NCBI GenBank assembly: GCA_032164245.1
Contig: JAVMKO010000004.1
Location: 31,783,626 to 31,847,625, forward strand
Length of the DNA stretch: 64,000 bases
From: Sternotherus odoratus
Lineage: Eukaryota; Chordata; Testudines; Kinosternidae
Direction of reading: 5' to 3'
Part shown: positions 49,286 through 59,718 of the stretch, piece by piece
How positions within the stretch are numbered: the first letter of the stretch is position 1
Layout of the letters: every line of letters starts with the position of its first letter
Position numbers and translations under genes: made by a program
Notes under the pieces: model-generated
Seen by the model: the letters and a program-made list of their open reading frames with translations, nothing else
Databases searched by the model: none
Told to the model about the DNA's origin: nothing

Positions 49286-50372
49286 TGTCATAAGTATAAA
49301 GTAGCTTAGAATTACTGTTTTACCTATAAAGGTTTAATCTACAAGTAATCTGAAAGGGACTGAGGTACTAGAGATGCTAATCAACCTCTGGAACAAAGAG
49401 AGTGTTTTAGTTTTGGTTTCGCCCGGCTCGTCTCTCTCTCTTGCTGGCTCTCCTACTGTTCGCCCGGCTATGGGACGAATCACATCTATGTCTCTTCCTA
49501 CCTTTCTATAATCTTCTAATAAGTCAAGTCCAGATTGGTTCTCTCATTACAGTAATTAATTGCATTTCCTGAGTTACTGACAACAGATCTCCATTTCAAA
49601 AGGTCTCCTAGTGATAATGGACCATCTACCCTAGTGGTAATGGACCATCTACATTTAAAAGCCCTCTTAGAATTGGTATGCTAATGTACAATTTTTTTTC
49701 TTTCTGTGTGTATAAATGCATTTTACTTCTCTTCCATTCTATGCATCCGACGAAGTGAGCTATAACTCATGAAAGCTTATGCTGCAATAAACTAGTTAGT
49801 CTCTAAGGTGCTACAAGTATTCCTCACTTTCTTTACGGATACAGACTAACGCGGCTGCTATTCTTGAACATGTTTGAACTGTATCACTTGATCATTGATC
49901 CAGGGTGTTCCTTGCTGTTATGCTTTAGCAGAGGGAGAAATTCCTAGGGAGGGGGTCAATGAGGCTGTGTGATGTTAAGGGTTTTTTTCTATTGATTTCT
50001 GTACAAGGAATTTATGCTTCTTTTTTCTCTAAGTAAAATCTTGCTTTTAAGACTCTGTTTCCATTGGATCAATCCTGGTTTGGATCGGGCACGTCTCACA
50101 GAAAGTGAGGGTTTGGGGTCTTTGTTTCTCAAATCTCCTTCCTTTACCTGGGAAGGTATTAAAGGAAGGGTTCCAATTTACCCTAACCCATGGGTTTGGG
50201 GGCTTAAATTGGTGGTGGCAGCGTTTTCCAAGCCCAGACATAGGAGAAGTTTGTGTTCTGGGGAAAAGGTTTAACCTAAGCTGGTAAAATAAGCTTGGGG
50301 GGTTATTTCTTTTTTCATGCGGGTCCCCACATCTTTACCCTAGAGTTCAGAGTGGGGAGGCAGACCTTGACA
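49286..50372 (+). mobile_element. Solo LTR, family A copy 2
   Basis: The element starts TGTCATAAGTATAAAG and ends CAGACCTTGACA. The 5-bp duplication GTACT is intact at 49281-49285 and 50373-50377. The 'tggtggcagcg' motif lies at 50213-50223, 159 bp before the end, as in the copy at 15465. The 3' quarter reads 'gggtccccacatctttaccc' and 'agagttcagagtgggg', matching the 'gttcagagtg' end of that copy. The frames at 50014-50287 are incidental. A turtle-type repeat appears to sit inside it. Confidence 0.88.
49690..49870 (-). mobile_element. Turtle-type repeat inside the LTR
   Basis: The sequence 'atgcatccgacgaagtgagc', then 'catgaaagcttatgctgcaat', then 'agttagtctctaaggtgcta', then 'acagactaacgcggctgcta' is the family seen at 24199 and 52175, here as a single arm in reverse. 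Its left boundary is not clear, so coordinates are approximate. It probably inserted into the LTR, since the other LTR copies lack it. Confidence 0.65.
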
Positions 50373-50377
50373 GTACT

Positions 50378-51139
50378 CTATAAATTGATAAAAGCCAAAC
50401 TCTTTAAAAAGCTCTTATGGAGGTTCCGCACCGAGGCATTAGATGATACCCATGATATATAGGCTTGGATAGATATAAAGATTTTTTTCCCAATTGTGAG
50501 GATGCTATATTGCTGACTGATGGTATATTCCATCATGGCCAGAGATTTAAAATATCACATGATAACCAATTTGTTTAAAAATGAGCTCACAAGCATAGGC
50601 AGGAGAAAAAGAGAAGTTCATAAAAGACTGGAAAGGGGGATTCAATATATACCCCTGAAAATCGAAATATCCAAGTCTCTGTTAAATTTCTGTATGCATT
50701 TTCAGGCCTCAGTAAGCACATTGATGGCAAGTTTTTGCTGATCAAAAAGACAGAGCACAAAAGCTGATATTTGGTATATTATGAAGGAAAGTGTGGTCAT
50801 AGAGCTAATCAGAATATTCACTGCTTCAAGCTCAGTAGATGAATGCTGAGAAATCAGTAGATTCTTTCAGCTGTCCCATCCATCTGAAACCACCTATGTA
50901 AGGAACAAATTGACAATTCAGGACATGCTGCTCAGCTGGTGTGAGTTATCCTAACTCTACTGACTGATAATCTGGCTCAGCTTTGTCAACAATTTCTATT
51001 TATCTAACAGATCTTCCATATACATCCAAAGAATACATCCTTTGTGCTATATGACAACGTGTATAGCCTCAATGATTGTAAAAGCCCTCATGAGTCATAT
51101 ACAATGTTGTTGAATGATAGTGAATACTTTGCACATACC
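50378..51139. other. Unassigned non-coding DNA
   Basis: No gene or repeat family is recognisable. The frame at 50520-50741 shows no domain. Confidence 0.5.
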
Positions 51140-51665
51140 TAATTTTGACCAGGAATGGGTTGTTAAAAATTTTCCATTGAAACTGTGTTTCCACAGTAGA
51201 TTTTGTTTTTTGACTAAACTATTTTTTTCACAAGTTTCTGATTTCCATGCAAAATTTCAGTTCTTATCAAAATAGAAAAGTGGGGGGAAAATCAAGACCA
51301 AACTAAAATGTTTTGATTCAGATATGCTGTTGTGTTACCTCATGGGAGTTGTAGTTCAGATGTCTTATGGGCCAACCTCCCCAGCTGTACTTTTTCTCCC
51401 ATGATGTACAACACCATTGGACTCCAGTGATGTACCACCTCTTCTGACCACAGGGAAAGACAAGGGTACATCATGAGAAATATAGTCCAATTCCCATAAG
51501 GCTCTGCATGAGCATTTCAAAATCAAAGTATTTTGGGTTTTGATCCTTTTTTGTTGTTGTTGTTAGTGCCAAAAAGTAATATTTTTTTTCCAGGAAAAAT
51601 CTTGACAAAAGCATTTTTTTAAAAACTTTTCACTGGAGAAAAAAATATTTTCCACCCGGTTTGAC
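51140..51665. repeat. Degraded foldback repeat
   Basis: The left half contains 'cctcatgggagttgtagttc' and the right half contains 'tatagtccaattcccataagg', roughly its reverse complement. Outside them lie T-rich and A-rich stretches with 'aaattttccattgaaac' on the left and 'cactggagaaaaaaatatttt' on the right. This suggests an old foldback element of about 500 bp; pairing is imperfect and the ends are uncertain. Confidence 0.4.
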
Positions 51666-52174
51666 AGATAATGTTAACTCAATAAATGTTTGCTTTTTCT
51701 TAATTGGGAATATTGTTTTTCTCATGGTATGCACAATTATCAACTGTTGTTACTGCAACTTGCAAGATGCTATCAGTGTGACATATGTTAGAATTCCACA
51801 TATGTTGAGAATGACATTTTCCATATTTTCTCTTTACTAGACATCTGACTAAAGAATAGTGATTAGTCAATATGTGTTGCAATTAAACATAGCAAGTTCA
51901 TGCCAATGTTATTAATGAAGTCATGTTACTCATTGTTCGTGTGTATTTGGATGACCTTGATTTATTCATTAAGATAGTCACAAATCCCAAATGTTTCACA
52001 AATTTCTAGCATGAATGCTTTTTTATCTGAAGATTTGTACCAGAAGTACGTTTCTTTTTTTTCTTTTTTTTTTGCTATTATTCACTATTTAAAAAATGTA
52101 ATAATCTAATGGGAACTTAAATATTATGTGATGCAGGTGACCAATCATATTAGATGAATAACAAATAATATGTA

Positions 52175-52368
52175 CAGAATCAGAGAGGTAGCCGTGTTAG
52201 TTTGGAATTGCGGAAGTGACAAAGAGTCCGGTGGCACCTTAAAGACTAACTAAAGTATTGAAGCATAAGCTTTCATGGGCTAATACCCACTTCAGCATGC
52301 ATCCGACGAAGTGGGAATTAGCCCACGAAAGCTTATGCTTCAATACTTTAGGTGCCACAGGACTCTGT
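52175..52368. mobile_element. Small hairpin retroposon, turtle-type repeat
   Basis: The head 'cagagaggtagccgtgttag' matches 24201 onward. It is followed by 'gcaccttaaagactaactaa' and 'gcataagctttcatgggcta', then after a short loop at 'cagcatgcatccga' by the inverted partner ending 'ggtgccacaggactctgtc'. Candidate target duplications are CAAATAATATGTA (52162-52174) and CAAATAACATATA (52369-52381), 11 of 13 identical. The loop is far shorter than in the 24199 copy. Confidence 0.85.
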
Positions 52369-52381
52369 CAAATAACATATA

Positions 52382-53149
52382 AATATTTCACACACAACAC
52401 ATATGCTTATATCTGTTTTCATAAACTATTCAGCAAATACAAATAGGTAATATAGTCATAGCAATCAGGAACTATTAATGAAAAAATTCACAAGCAAAAA
52501 TGGTATATATTTGTTGGGTAGTTTATTCACAATGAATAATTTAAGCAACTCTATTATTTGGTGCAGTAAATTGATTTTATGGAACTTAACATTATTGGGA
52601 TTACTTTCTTTGATTCAGATTCTAAAGAATGGGTGGATGGAGAGACAATATAAAATGGGAAGAAATAGAATACAGCTTTCCTTTTTATTGAAATGATGTA
52701 GTTGTTAAAATTAGACATGTTTGGAAGAGTTAGTTGAGAAGTTGTTTAATAGAGTGAGAATATATCTGGTATTGTCAAGATTATAATGCATTTTAGAGAA
52801 AGCAAAAAGGAACAGTACTTTGCCATAACAGTGCTACATTGTCACATAACAATAGCAAAGAATTCTAGAAAGATTCACTTTCTTCTAGTGCTGGAAAAAA
52901 TAATATGTGATCATGTAGGAAGACGGTATTATGTGATTATGCACAGGTAGCCAAATTAAGATTTCATGGGCCATCTCCATTCTGGCATTACGTAACACGT
53001 GAGTGCTTGATTTTGCAAACTTAATGTTCTTTTAATGTAGTTTTTGTATGTAACTTCTTAGCTTTTAAAAACATCCAACTGAAAAAAAAACCCAAATCCC
53101 CAAATTATACCATCTGACATCATATTGTCACTATATGGGTCATCAGAAC
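52382..53149. other. Unassigned non-coding DNA
   Basis: AT-rich sequence with no recognisable gene. The frame at 52478-52696 has no domain. Confidence 0.5.
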
Positions 53150-53700
53150 TCTTTCTCCACGGCTCAGGCTTCTGATACTAGTCCAGTGTTCTTGCAAAGG
53201 AAAGGCTACTTTCATCCCTACAGTTCACCCCTAGTCCCAGTCTCCTTGCCTACCCATTCCCAGTTCTTCCCCAGCTCCTTGACTTCTGACTCTTATTTTC
53301 ACTCCTAATTTCCCCTTCTCCTAGCTCCTCCTAAATCTGCCTTCTCCCTTTCTCTAGACCCCAGTTGTCCCACTGGCTTTCAGGCCCAATCTTCTTCCTT
53401 AATCTTCCCCAGCTCTTTGTTCTAGTTCCTTGGTCTAGCAAGTCCCAGTTTTCCCCATGTACCTTGTGTCTCTTCTGATCTCCTCTTCCCCTTCAGATTC
53501 TGCCTCACTAGTTCTCAGTCCCAGTCTCCTTGTCCAGACAGTCCTATTCTCACCCCTGCTCTTTGTCTTGTCTTTATCTCCCCCCCCCACTATCTACTAG
53601 CTCCCAATCTCCACCATTGGATGCCAGTCCCAGTTTCCCTCTGCCCCCACCCCCCAGGCTTCTCCTCAGAGTGTAAGGCCCATACCCCAACCCCACTTGT
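53150..53700. repeat. Pyrimidine-rich degenerate minisatellite-like tract
   Basis: Units such as 'tagtcccagtctccttg', 'cagtcccagtctccttgtcc' and 'cccagttcttccccagctcc' recur irregularly across about 550 bp. The plus strand is strongly pyrimidine-biased. It is low-complexity and non-coding. Sequence up to about 54180 may belong to the same older interspersed unit. Confidence 0.6.
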
Positions 53701-54327
53701 CTGACTCTTTTCTCCTGTGCATTGAAATCAAGCAGTCTTCTCCTCTACAACTGCCTGGGCCCAGCAGATAGGTCACTCTGAGCACAGACGATAGTATTCC
53801 TGCCCTCAGTTCAGGTGCCCAGATTCAGATCCAGCAGAACCCAAAGAAACAATTGCAGGGAATTTCCTGGTCTTGAGTATGCCCTTTGTGGACCAAGTCT
53901 TCAGGGAATTTAGCTCTTAAAGCCTTCTTCACTGAGAATGTGCAAACTAAAATTTTTCAAAAGCTTCTAACGCGGTCAAATTTGGGTGGATTTTCATGTG
54001 GATGGCAAAAGTCACATGCCTGATACAAAGGCCAACCTCTGCCAATTTCTAATTGAGGGTACTAGAGCTGTTCAAAGAAAAGGGCACCAGAACAATACAT
54101 GAACAAATCAACTATTTTGCTCCCAGCCTCAATCTTGGAAACACCCAAAGCATTTTAGAGGAAAATTCCCCCCCCCAAAAAGTCATCTTGAAGGAGACAC
54201 TGGCATGTGACAATGGTTAATGTTTAACAAAGTTATAAGCAACTGAAGACAGGGTCTTAAAATAAGAAGTATTGGAGACACTAAGATAAAATAAGAAGAC
54301 ACTGCAGAGTGTCCCGGTCATGGCCTC

Positions 54328-55436
54328 TGTTATAAGTGTGAAGGGTGCCTTGCCTGGGTGGGACTAGGTTATCTAACACAGTGTGCCTTGCCTGGGTGGG
54401 GCTTGTTATCTGAGACAGGTAACCTAGGAGTTTCCCTGCCATGGGGGAGGGAGGAGCCTCGAGCCCATGAAGAAGGGAGGAGCAAAACAGTCAGATCCAT
54501 CTTGGCTGGTCTCCAAGGAGGAGGCAAAAGCCAGGGAGTTCCATCTTGGCTGGTCTCCAGGGAGGAGGCCAGGGCCAGAGAGATCCATCTTGGCTGCACA
54601 TGAGGCAGGAAGCTTGCCAAGGTAGCTGGCAAGGGTTCTAGATCATCTTTGGCTATAAAGATGTCTCTACCTTTTTCTGATACTTCTACTTAGCTAATGT
54701 GAGTATTACCATTTGATTCTTCTAATAAGCCGTGCCTTTGGGGTGTCCTTTCCTTTTCAGACCAAAGTGGGGAACCCCAAATGTAAAGTGTCTGTATTTC
54801 TGCTTTAACCTTTTTCTTTATTAAATTTTCTAGTTATAAAACAGTCTGGTTTATTTCCCTTAGGGTTTTTCTCTGCTTCCAGTCTGGGAAGGGGGAAGGG
54901 AAGGGAATAGGAACCAGGGCAGCTAGGGGCCTAGTTGGAGTGTGAAGACTGTCTCTCCTTACCGTCAGGTTAGACGGGGGAGGGAGGAAGCAGTCTCCAG
55001 GTGTCTGCCTCTCAGGTACAGAGAGTAAGGGGTGGGGGAAGTCTGCCTTCAGCCGGGGAGGGTGAAGGACAGAAAGCAGCCTCCAGGTATCTGACTTTGA
55101 ATCCCAGGAAGGGGTACAAAGTTAGGGTCTGGCTCTCAGGTTGAGAGAGACAGCGTTAAGGGAAGTCTGCCTTCAGCTGGTCAGGGTGAAGGGAAGCAGT
55201 CTTCAGGTGTCTGACTTTAAAACCCAGGGAGGGGGTACAAAGTCAGGGTTAGGGGAAGATGGGGGGCCCCTCCAAGATTTTGGAAGTATACCCGATTGGT
55301 GGCAGCAATTGGTGACCCCAAGAACCCCAACTGGCAAGGTTGGGGTGGGGGGGGGAAAGGACTTGTTGGTCTGACATAAAAGGGGCCCAGCCTTTGTACT
55401 CAGGAGCATAGAGGCTGGGGGGTAACCCCTCTGACA
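54328..55436 (+). mobile_element. LTR, family A copy 3
   Basis: It begins TGTTATAAGTGTGAAGG and ends CCCCTCTGACA, with the family motif 'tggtggcagc' at 55297-55306, about 140 bp before the end. An internal 'ggctataaagatgtc' at 54652-54666 looks like a TATA box, and 'tttctttattaaa' follows about 170 bp later. The interior has tandem-like blocks ('gatccatcttggctggtctcc' in near copies at about 54495 and 54540; 'gtctgccttcagc' at about 55045 and 55167). The flanking 5-mers do not match, so this copy may be recombined or its ends misplaced. Frames at 54358-54632 and 55141-55437 are incidental. Confidence 0.75.
54654..54659 (+). promoter_or_regulatory. TATA box candidate in LTR copy 3
   Basis: TATAAA in the context 'ggctataaagatg', about 330 bp into the LTR, consistent with a U3 promoter on the plus strand. 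Confidence 0.45.
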
Positions 55437-56508
55437 ATTGGGTAACCTTAATTAAGGCAGTACTACCAGTTTATATACAGATAATAAATAAATGTATCCA
55501 TGTGTATGTGTGTATAGATAACACCTGATACTTAGGTAAATTATTGATATAAATATCATTAATTTATGTGAGAATCTGTCCTGGTAGAGACAACATAGAT
55601 GGGATCCTAACTGTCAGAACAAAGTTCAGGAATGGCTATATTCTGGCCATTCTAACTAGAAGCAAGAGATTAGAAATAATGAGTGGAAAGTGGAGGAGAC
55701 GGCATGGAATAACAGATGAGTCTGGCTGCTAAATTGACTCTAGGCACAGAAATAAGCAGAGTAGAAATACTGCACGACCAGTTACTGCAGTTTAGCCTTA
55801 AAATAATCAGAATAATGATAAAGATGATGCCCCAGAAGGGAGCATCAGGAAAGAATAAATAAGAATCATTACACTTTGAATATTTCAGTGGATGGATTTA
55901 ACTATTTTAAAATAAATTTGCTATAGCTAAAACCTCATAATCAAATCTGAGCTGCCCTAAAATAGAAACCTCCAAAGAGGTTGTAAATGTTGTCTAAATG
56001 CTACAACATTGAGCCATTTTTGTGGTTCCTAATACTGTGTGTAAAAATAGTTAAACAGCTTATTTGCTGCATAAATGCAGACAAAACTATCGAAAAGGCA
56101 GCAGCCTGAAAATATGAGTGGCCATTACAAATGATAATCTAGCATATCAATACTACTTCATGTAAACAGATATGCTACCAGCAGCATGTAAGTTATTTAT
56201 TGGAAATAGTAAACTACTACTGATGTGGAAGCATGTTACTCAGATCCACCATTCGGCATATCTAAAGGGGAGGAATAGTGCTTACCTGTAGCAAAGATAG
56301 AGATTCCCTTCACCCCAACACTGCTATTATTAGGAATAAATGTATTCTCGGCAAATGCAATTTCACCGACTTGGCTTTTGTCAATTAGTTTTTGACAAAT
56401 GGCTTTTGTGTATGAATTTCTGCAAGCTGAAGCAAAATAAAACTGCTGGGACAGGTGTCAAAAATCTCAGCCATCTGCTGTGCTAATAACCATGAGGCTC
56501 TGAGTACC
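55437..56508. other. Unassigned non-coding DNA
   Basis: No repeat or gene is recognisable up to the possible exon that follows. Confidence 0.45.
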
Positions 56509-56634
56509 ATGATGGAGATAACAGCCATTAGGAATAGGGTCATTATCTCACTGTTGTTCTATACCTTGATGAGCTTCTTGCTCCAATTAGATGCTGATGT
56601 GCGGGATGCTGAGTGCCAAGGTACTTCGAGCCAG
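56509..56634 (+). CDS. Possible first coding exon (signal peptide), unrecognised
   Basis: An ATG at 56509 opens 42 codons, with a second ATG next to it. The peptide starts MMEITAIRNR, continues with a hydrophobic stretch VIISLLFYTLMSFLLQL, and then has an acidic, Cys-containing DADVRDAEC. This is the layout of a secretory signal peptide with a cleavage region. The segment ends 'cCAG|GTGAGC', a consensus 5' splice donor. No downstream exon is identified in the window, and I do not recognise the protein. A chance open frame is the main alternative. Confidence 0.3.
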
Positions 56635-56640
56635 GTGAGC

Positions 56641-57337
56641 ATTTTGTTCTTGGCAATCATGAGGCCAAGTTGAGGTGGTCTGCAGGCATTTATTAAAAAG
56701 CAGCACCGTGGGTTTTCATTCTAGTTAAACCACAATTCTTATTTCCCCTTTTCAACATTATTCAATTATAATTGGGAATCCAACATGTCTATTTTTGAAA
56801 TAGACTGTTGGGTTTTTTATATTGGAAATGGAGAATCATTTGATTTGCCTGCCAGCCTAGCAAAAATTACAAGTTTGTAATGCTCATATATCATTTATTG
56901 TCTTTTAAATGCTGGTGCAGTGTATGTGATTCCTGCTGATGTAGGATGTGGAGTGTACACATGTCTCATAACTTTGGGTGTTCTGTCGTCAAGTACAAGT
57001 GAGCAGTGTATGGACTTGATCTTTGAAGTACTGATCACATGGCATTTTCTTTCTGGTGTTAATTGTTTTCAGTTTAAAACTGTAACGTGGCTCCTAGTTT
57101 CTTGCTCTGGGTTTTTAAAAGCTCATGCATGGAATTAAAATCCAATTCAATGCATCCTGCACTCCAGTCTGCTAGCAGAACATTTAAAGGGATATGATCC
57201 ATTTTTATAAATCATTCTTTTCCATATTACAGACCTTATGTTGAATCCTAGTCCTATGCTCCAACCATACACGTTCTTCGTGCCCTACAGTTCTCTGACA
57301 CATGCTGTAAAAAGAGACGAGTGGATAATAATCAAAA
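56641..57337. other. Unassigned non-coding DNA
   Basis: No gene or repeat is recognisable. If 56509-56634 is an exon, this would be the start of its intron. Confidence 0.4.
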
Positions 57338-57345
57338 CTATAATG

Positions 57346-57753
57346 CAGGGGTGGCCAACCTGTCTCTCGGAGTCACATGCAGCTCCTTGCATAGGTGCCA
57401 ACCCCAGGGCTGGAGTTATAGGCACCAACTTTCCAATGTGCCGGGAGGTGCTCACTGCTCAAACCCTGGCTCTACCACAGGCCCTGTCTCCACTCCCCCC
57501 CTGCCCCTCCCCTCCCCTGAGTTTGCCATGCCCTCACTCCTCCCAAAGGCCTCCTTCACACCATGAAACAGCTGATCGGGAGGTGGGGAAGAGAGAGGGA
57601 GGCGCTGATCAGCAGGGCTGACCTTGGGTGGGAGGCACTGGGAGCTGGGGGAAAACTGATTGGGGGGGGGGGGGCAGCTGCTGACCTATTTCTCTGGCTC
57701 TTTGGCAATGTACATTGGTAAAATCTGGCTCCTGCTTAAGTTGGCCACCCCTG
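57346..57753. mobile_element. hAT MITE with perfect target duplication
   Basis: Termini are CAGGGGTGGCCAAC and its exact reverse complement GTTGGCCACCCCTG, a 14-bp perfect inverted repeat. The 8-bp duplication CTATAATG is intact at 57338-57345 and 57754-57761, the hallmark of hAT transposition. The 408-bp interior is GC-rich with a G12-13 run near 57661-57673 and no transposase. The 127-codon plus-strand frame at 57238-57621 runs through this element and is not a gene. Confidence 0.95.
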
Positions 57754-58088
57754 CTATAATGGAAGCCATTAGAGGCACATTTATAGACCTACAAGCTAAA
57801 CTGTTTCAGTTTATGACAAATAATAAGGTCAAAGAATATAACTATTATGCAGAGTGTTATTCCTGCCTGATTATGACATTAGAAAGACAAGACGAGTGTG
57901 GGGTATCTTTTATCTTTTACTGGACCAACTTCTGTAAGTAAAAGAGACAAGCTTTTCAGCCTAACAGAGATCTTTTTCAGGTCCACATGATTCAAGATGT
58001 AACAATCCACTGGTTAAGTTGCTCTAGTTTTAGCTGTAGTATCTGCCTTTGCCAGATTTTAAGAGGTGTGTTCACATTACCCTAATTC

Positions 58089-58200
58089 AGGGATCAGCAA
58101 CCTTGCATGCGGTGCCGCAGGCTAAGCACCCTTAGCTGGCCCCACTGGTTTGTTTACTTGCCAGTTCACCAATCGTGGCTCTCATTGGCCGCAGTTTGCC
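58089..58200. mobile_element. Truncated hAT-type MITE
   Basis: CAGGGATCAGCAACC at 58089 has the form of hAT termini seen elsewhere in the window. It is followed by 'ctaagcacccttagctggcc' and 'tttgtttacttgccag', then 'tcattggccgcagtttgccg'. No right terminus or target duplication is found, so the copy is truncated or badly decayed. Confidence 0.6.
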
Positions 58201-59156
58201 GTCAGGGTCCAATTGCAGGTAGCAGAACTGATGTTTAAGAAGGGCTAGACAGAGTGATACAGTTGCTTCAAGATTGGAGGCAGAGTTTCTGAATTCTATT
58301 TCCTGCTCTGCCTCTGACACGCTCTTTGACCTTACTAGTTGCCTCTTTTTATTAATCTTTAAAATGTATGTAATAATATCTGCAGAGTCTGACTGACCTA
58401 ATCTGCAGTGCTGCTCATGCTCAGAACAGGCACCATTTACAGAGAGAGGACAAGTCTCATCAGAAGCCAAACAATAGAGAACAAATGTTAGAGAGAACTG
58501 CCTGCAAGTGAATTACTTCTTGCTTTTTGTTGTCCTTCTGTTTTTGTAACCAAGTGTTTTCTTGCTTTGTTTGGATGAGCAGGTGAGCTGTGAAGGGGAG
58601 AGCTAGAGCTGCTGTGAGGAAGAACAGGCCTATCAGGCTAAGCCTAGCATGGTCCCACCATTTTATTGCTGGATATTTATGATGGACGTGACAGAAGGTT
58701 CAATCTCTTGCCTCCCCGCCATCCAAAGGAGCACAGACCCTAGGAAAGAAATAGTGATATAGAGGAGATCTGAGTATAGGGAGATGGAATAGTCCTGTGG
58801 GAGAGAGGAAGATAAGGGGACTCAGGCCCTCGGGAAGTGGTTCCAAAGGTTGTGGTAAATTTATTGTTACTTATAGTCTTTCAATTGAGATTAGATGTCT
58901 ACTGAATTAATGGGTTCTTGTCCACTTTCATAGTAGGGGGGAAAATGCTCTCCACTGTAAGAGTTATTGGCTGAAAGACTTGGGCACATGTTACACAGCA
59001 GAATCTGGTAGACTATACAGTCATAGTGATCCCTTCTGGTCATAAAAGCTATGGCCCCAATCTCTGTATAAATCAGCATAGCTCTACTTTATTTTGCTTT
59101 ATGCCATCCGATGATCTAGTCCAGTTAATCTCCCAGCCAATGTTTCAGGACTGCAA
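58201..59156. other. Unassigned non-coding DNA
   Basis: The 112-codon minus-strand frame at 58132-58470 shows no domain. A remnant reading 'tctctgtataaatcagcatag' near 59060 belongs to a common amniote repeat that I cannot name. Confidence 0.4.
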
Positions 59157-59320
59157 GGGTATGTCTGCCATTTGAGTTGAGGGTGTTATTCCCAGCTTCA
59201 GGACACATACCCAGGCTTGCTCTGATTGTGGCACTGTGCTAAAAATAGTTTAGCCACAGTAGAATAAGCAGTGGGAGGGGCTAGCCACCCCAAGTATGTA
59301 TCCATCCAAGACACTACACC
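59157..59320. repeat. Partial inverted-terminal-repeat element
   Basis: The start 'agggtatgtctgcc' is the same terminus as the element at 13474. The body contains 'cacatacccaggcttgctc' and 'gtggcactgtgctaaaaatag'. A right terminus is not clear. Confidence 0.45.
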
Positions 59321-59568
59321 TCATTATAATGCAGGAATGCTCTTATTTTTAGTGCACTAGTTTGATTAGAGCTAGTACAGGTATGTTTCCTTGATCTAGA
59401 ATCATAGCTCCAACTCAGTGTGGACGTATTTTTAATACAGCTAAATGTACATCTATGAATAGGCTGACCATATTTCCTTGAGACAAAAACGGGACATTGG
59501 GATGGCAAAAATGGGATGGGGTTATGTAATATTCTGTATTCAGGAAAAAGTAAGATGATAAAAAAAGT

Positions 59569-59574
59569 TTTATT
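59569..59574 (-). terminator. Polyadenylation signal of the transposase
   Basis: AATAAA on the minus strand (context GTAATAAAAC), about 145 bases downstream of the final transposase stop and still inside the element. Its placement fits the 3' end of the transposase transcript. Confidence 0.55.
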
Positions 59575-59718
59575 ACATGAACATATTGACTTGAGCTAAC
59601 AATTATTGTTTAGTGACAGAACTCATACAAAAATTTAGGTAGACGTAGAGGGGGACTGTATTTCACCATGATCGTACCATGAATATTTCTCCGATGAAGT
59701 AATCTTACGCAGCAAATT

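Noticed and set aside
54358..54632. Open frames on both strands with repeated motifs
   Set aside because: They fall inside LTR copy 3 and reflect its internal near-duplications.
57238..57621. 127-codon plus-strand open frame
   Set aside because: It spans the left boundary of a hAT MITE with intact target duplication, so it is a chance frame through GC-rich transposon DNA.
58132..58470. 112-codon minus-strand open frame
   Set aside because: It begins in unclassified DNA and ends in the truncated hAT MITE, with no recognisable domain.
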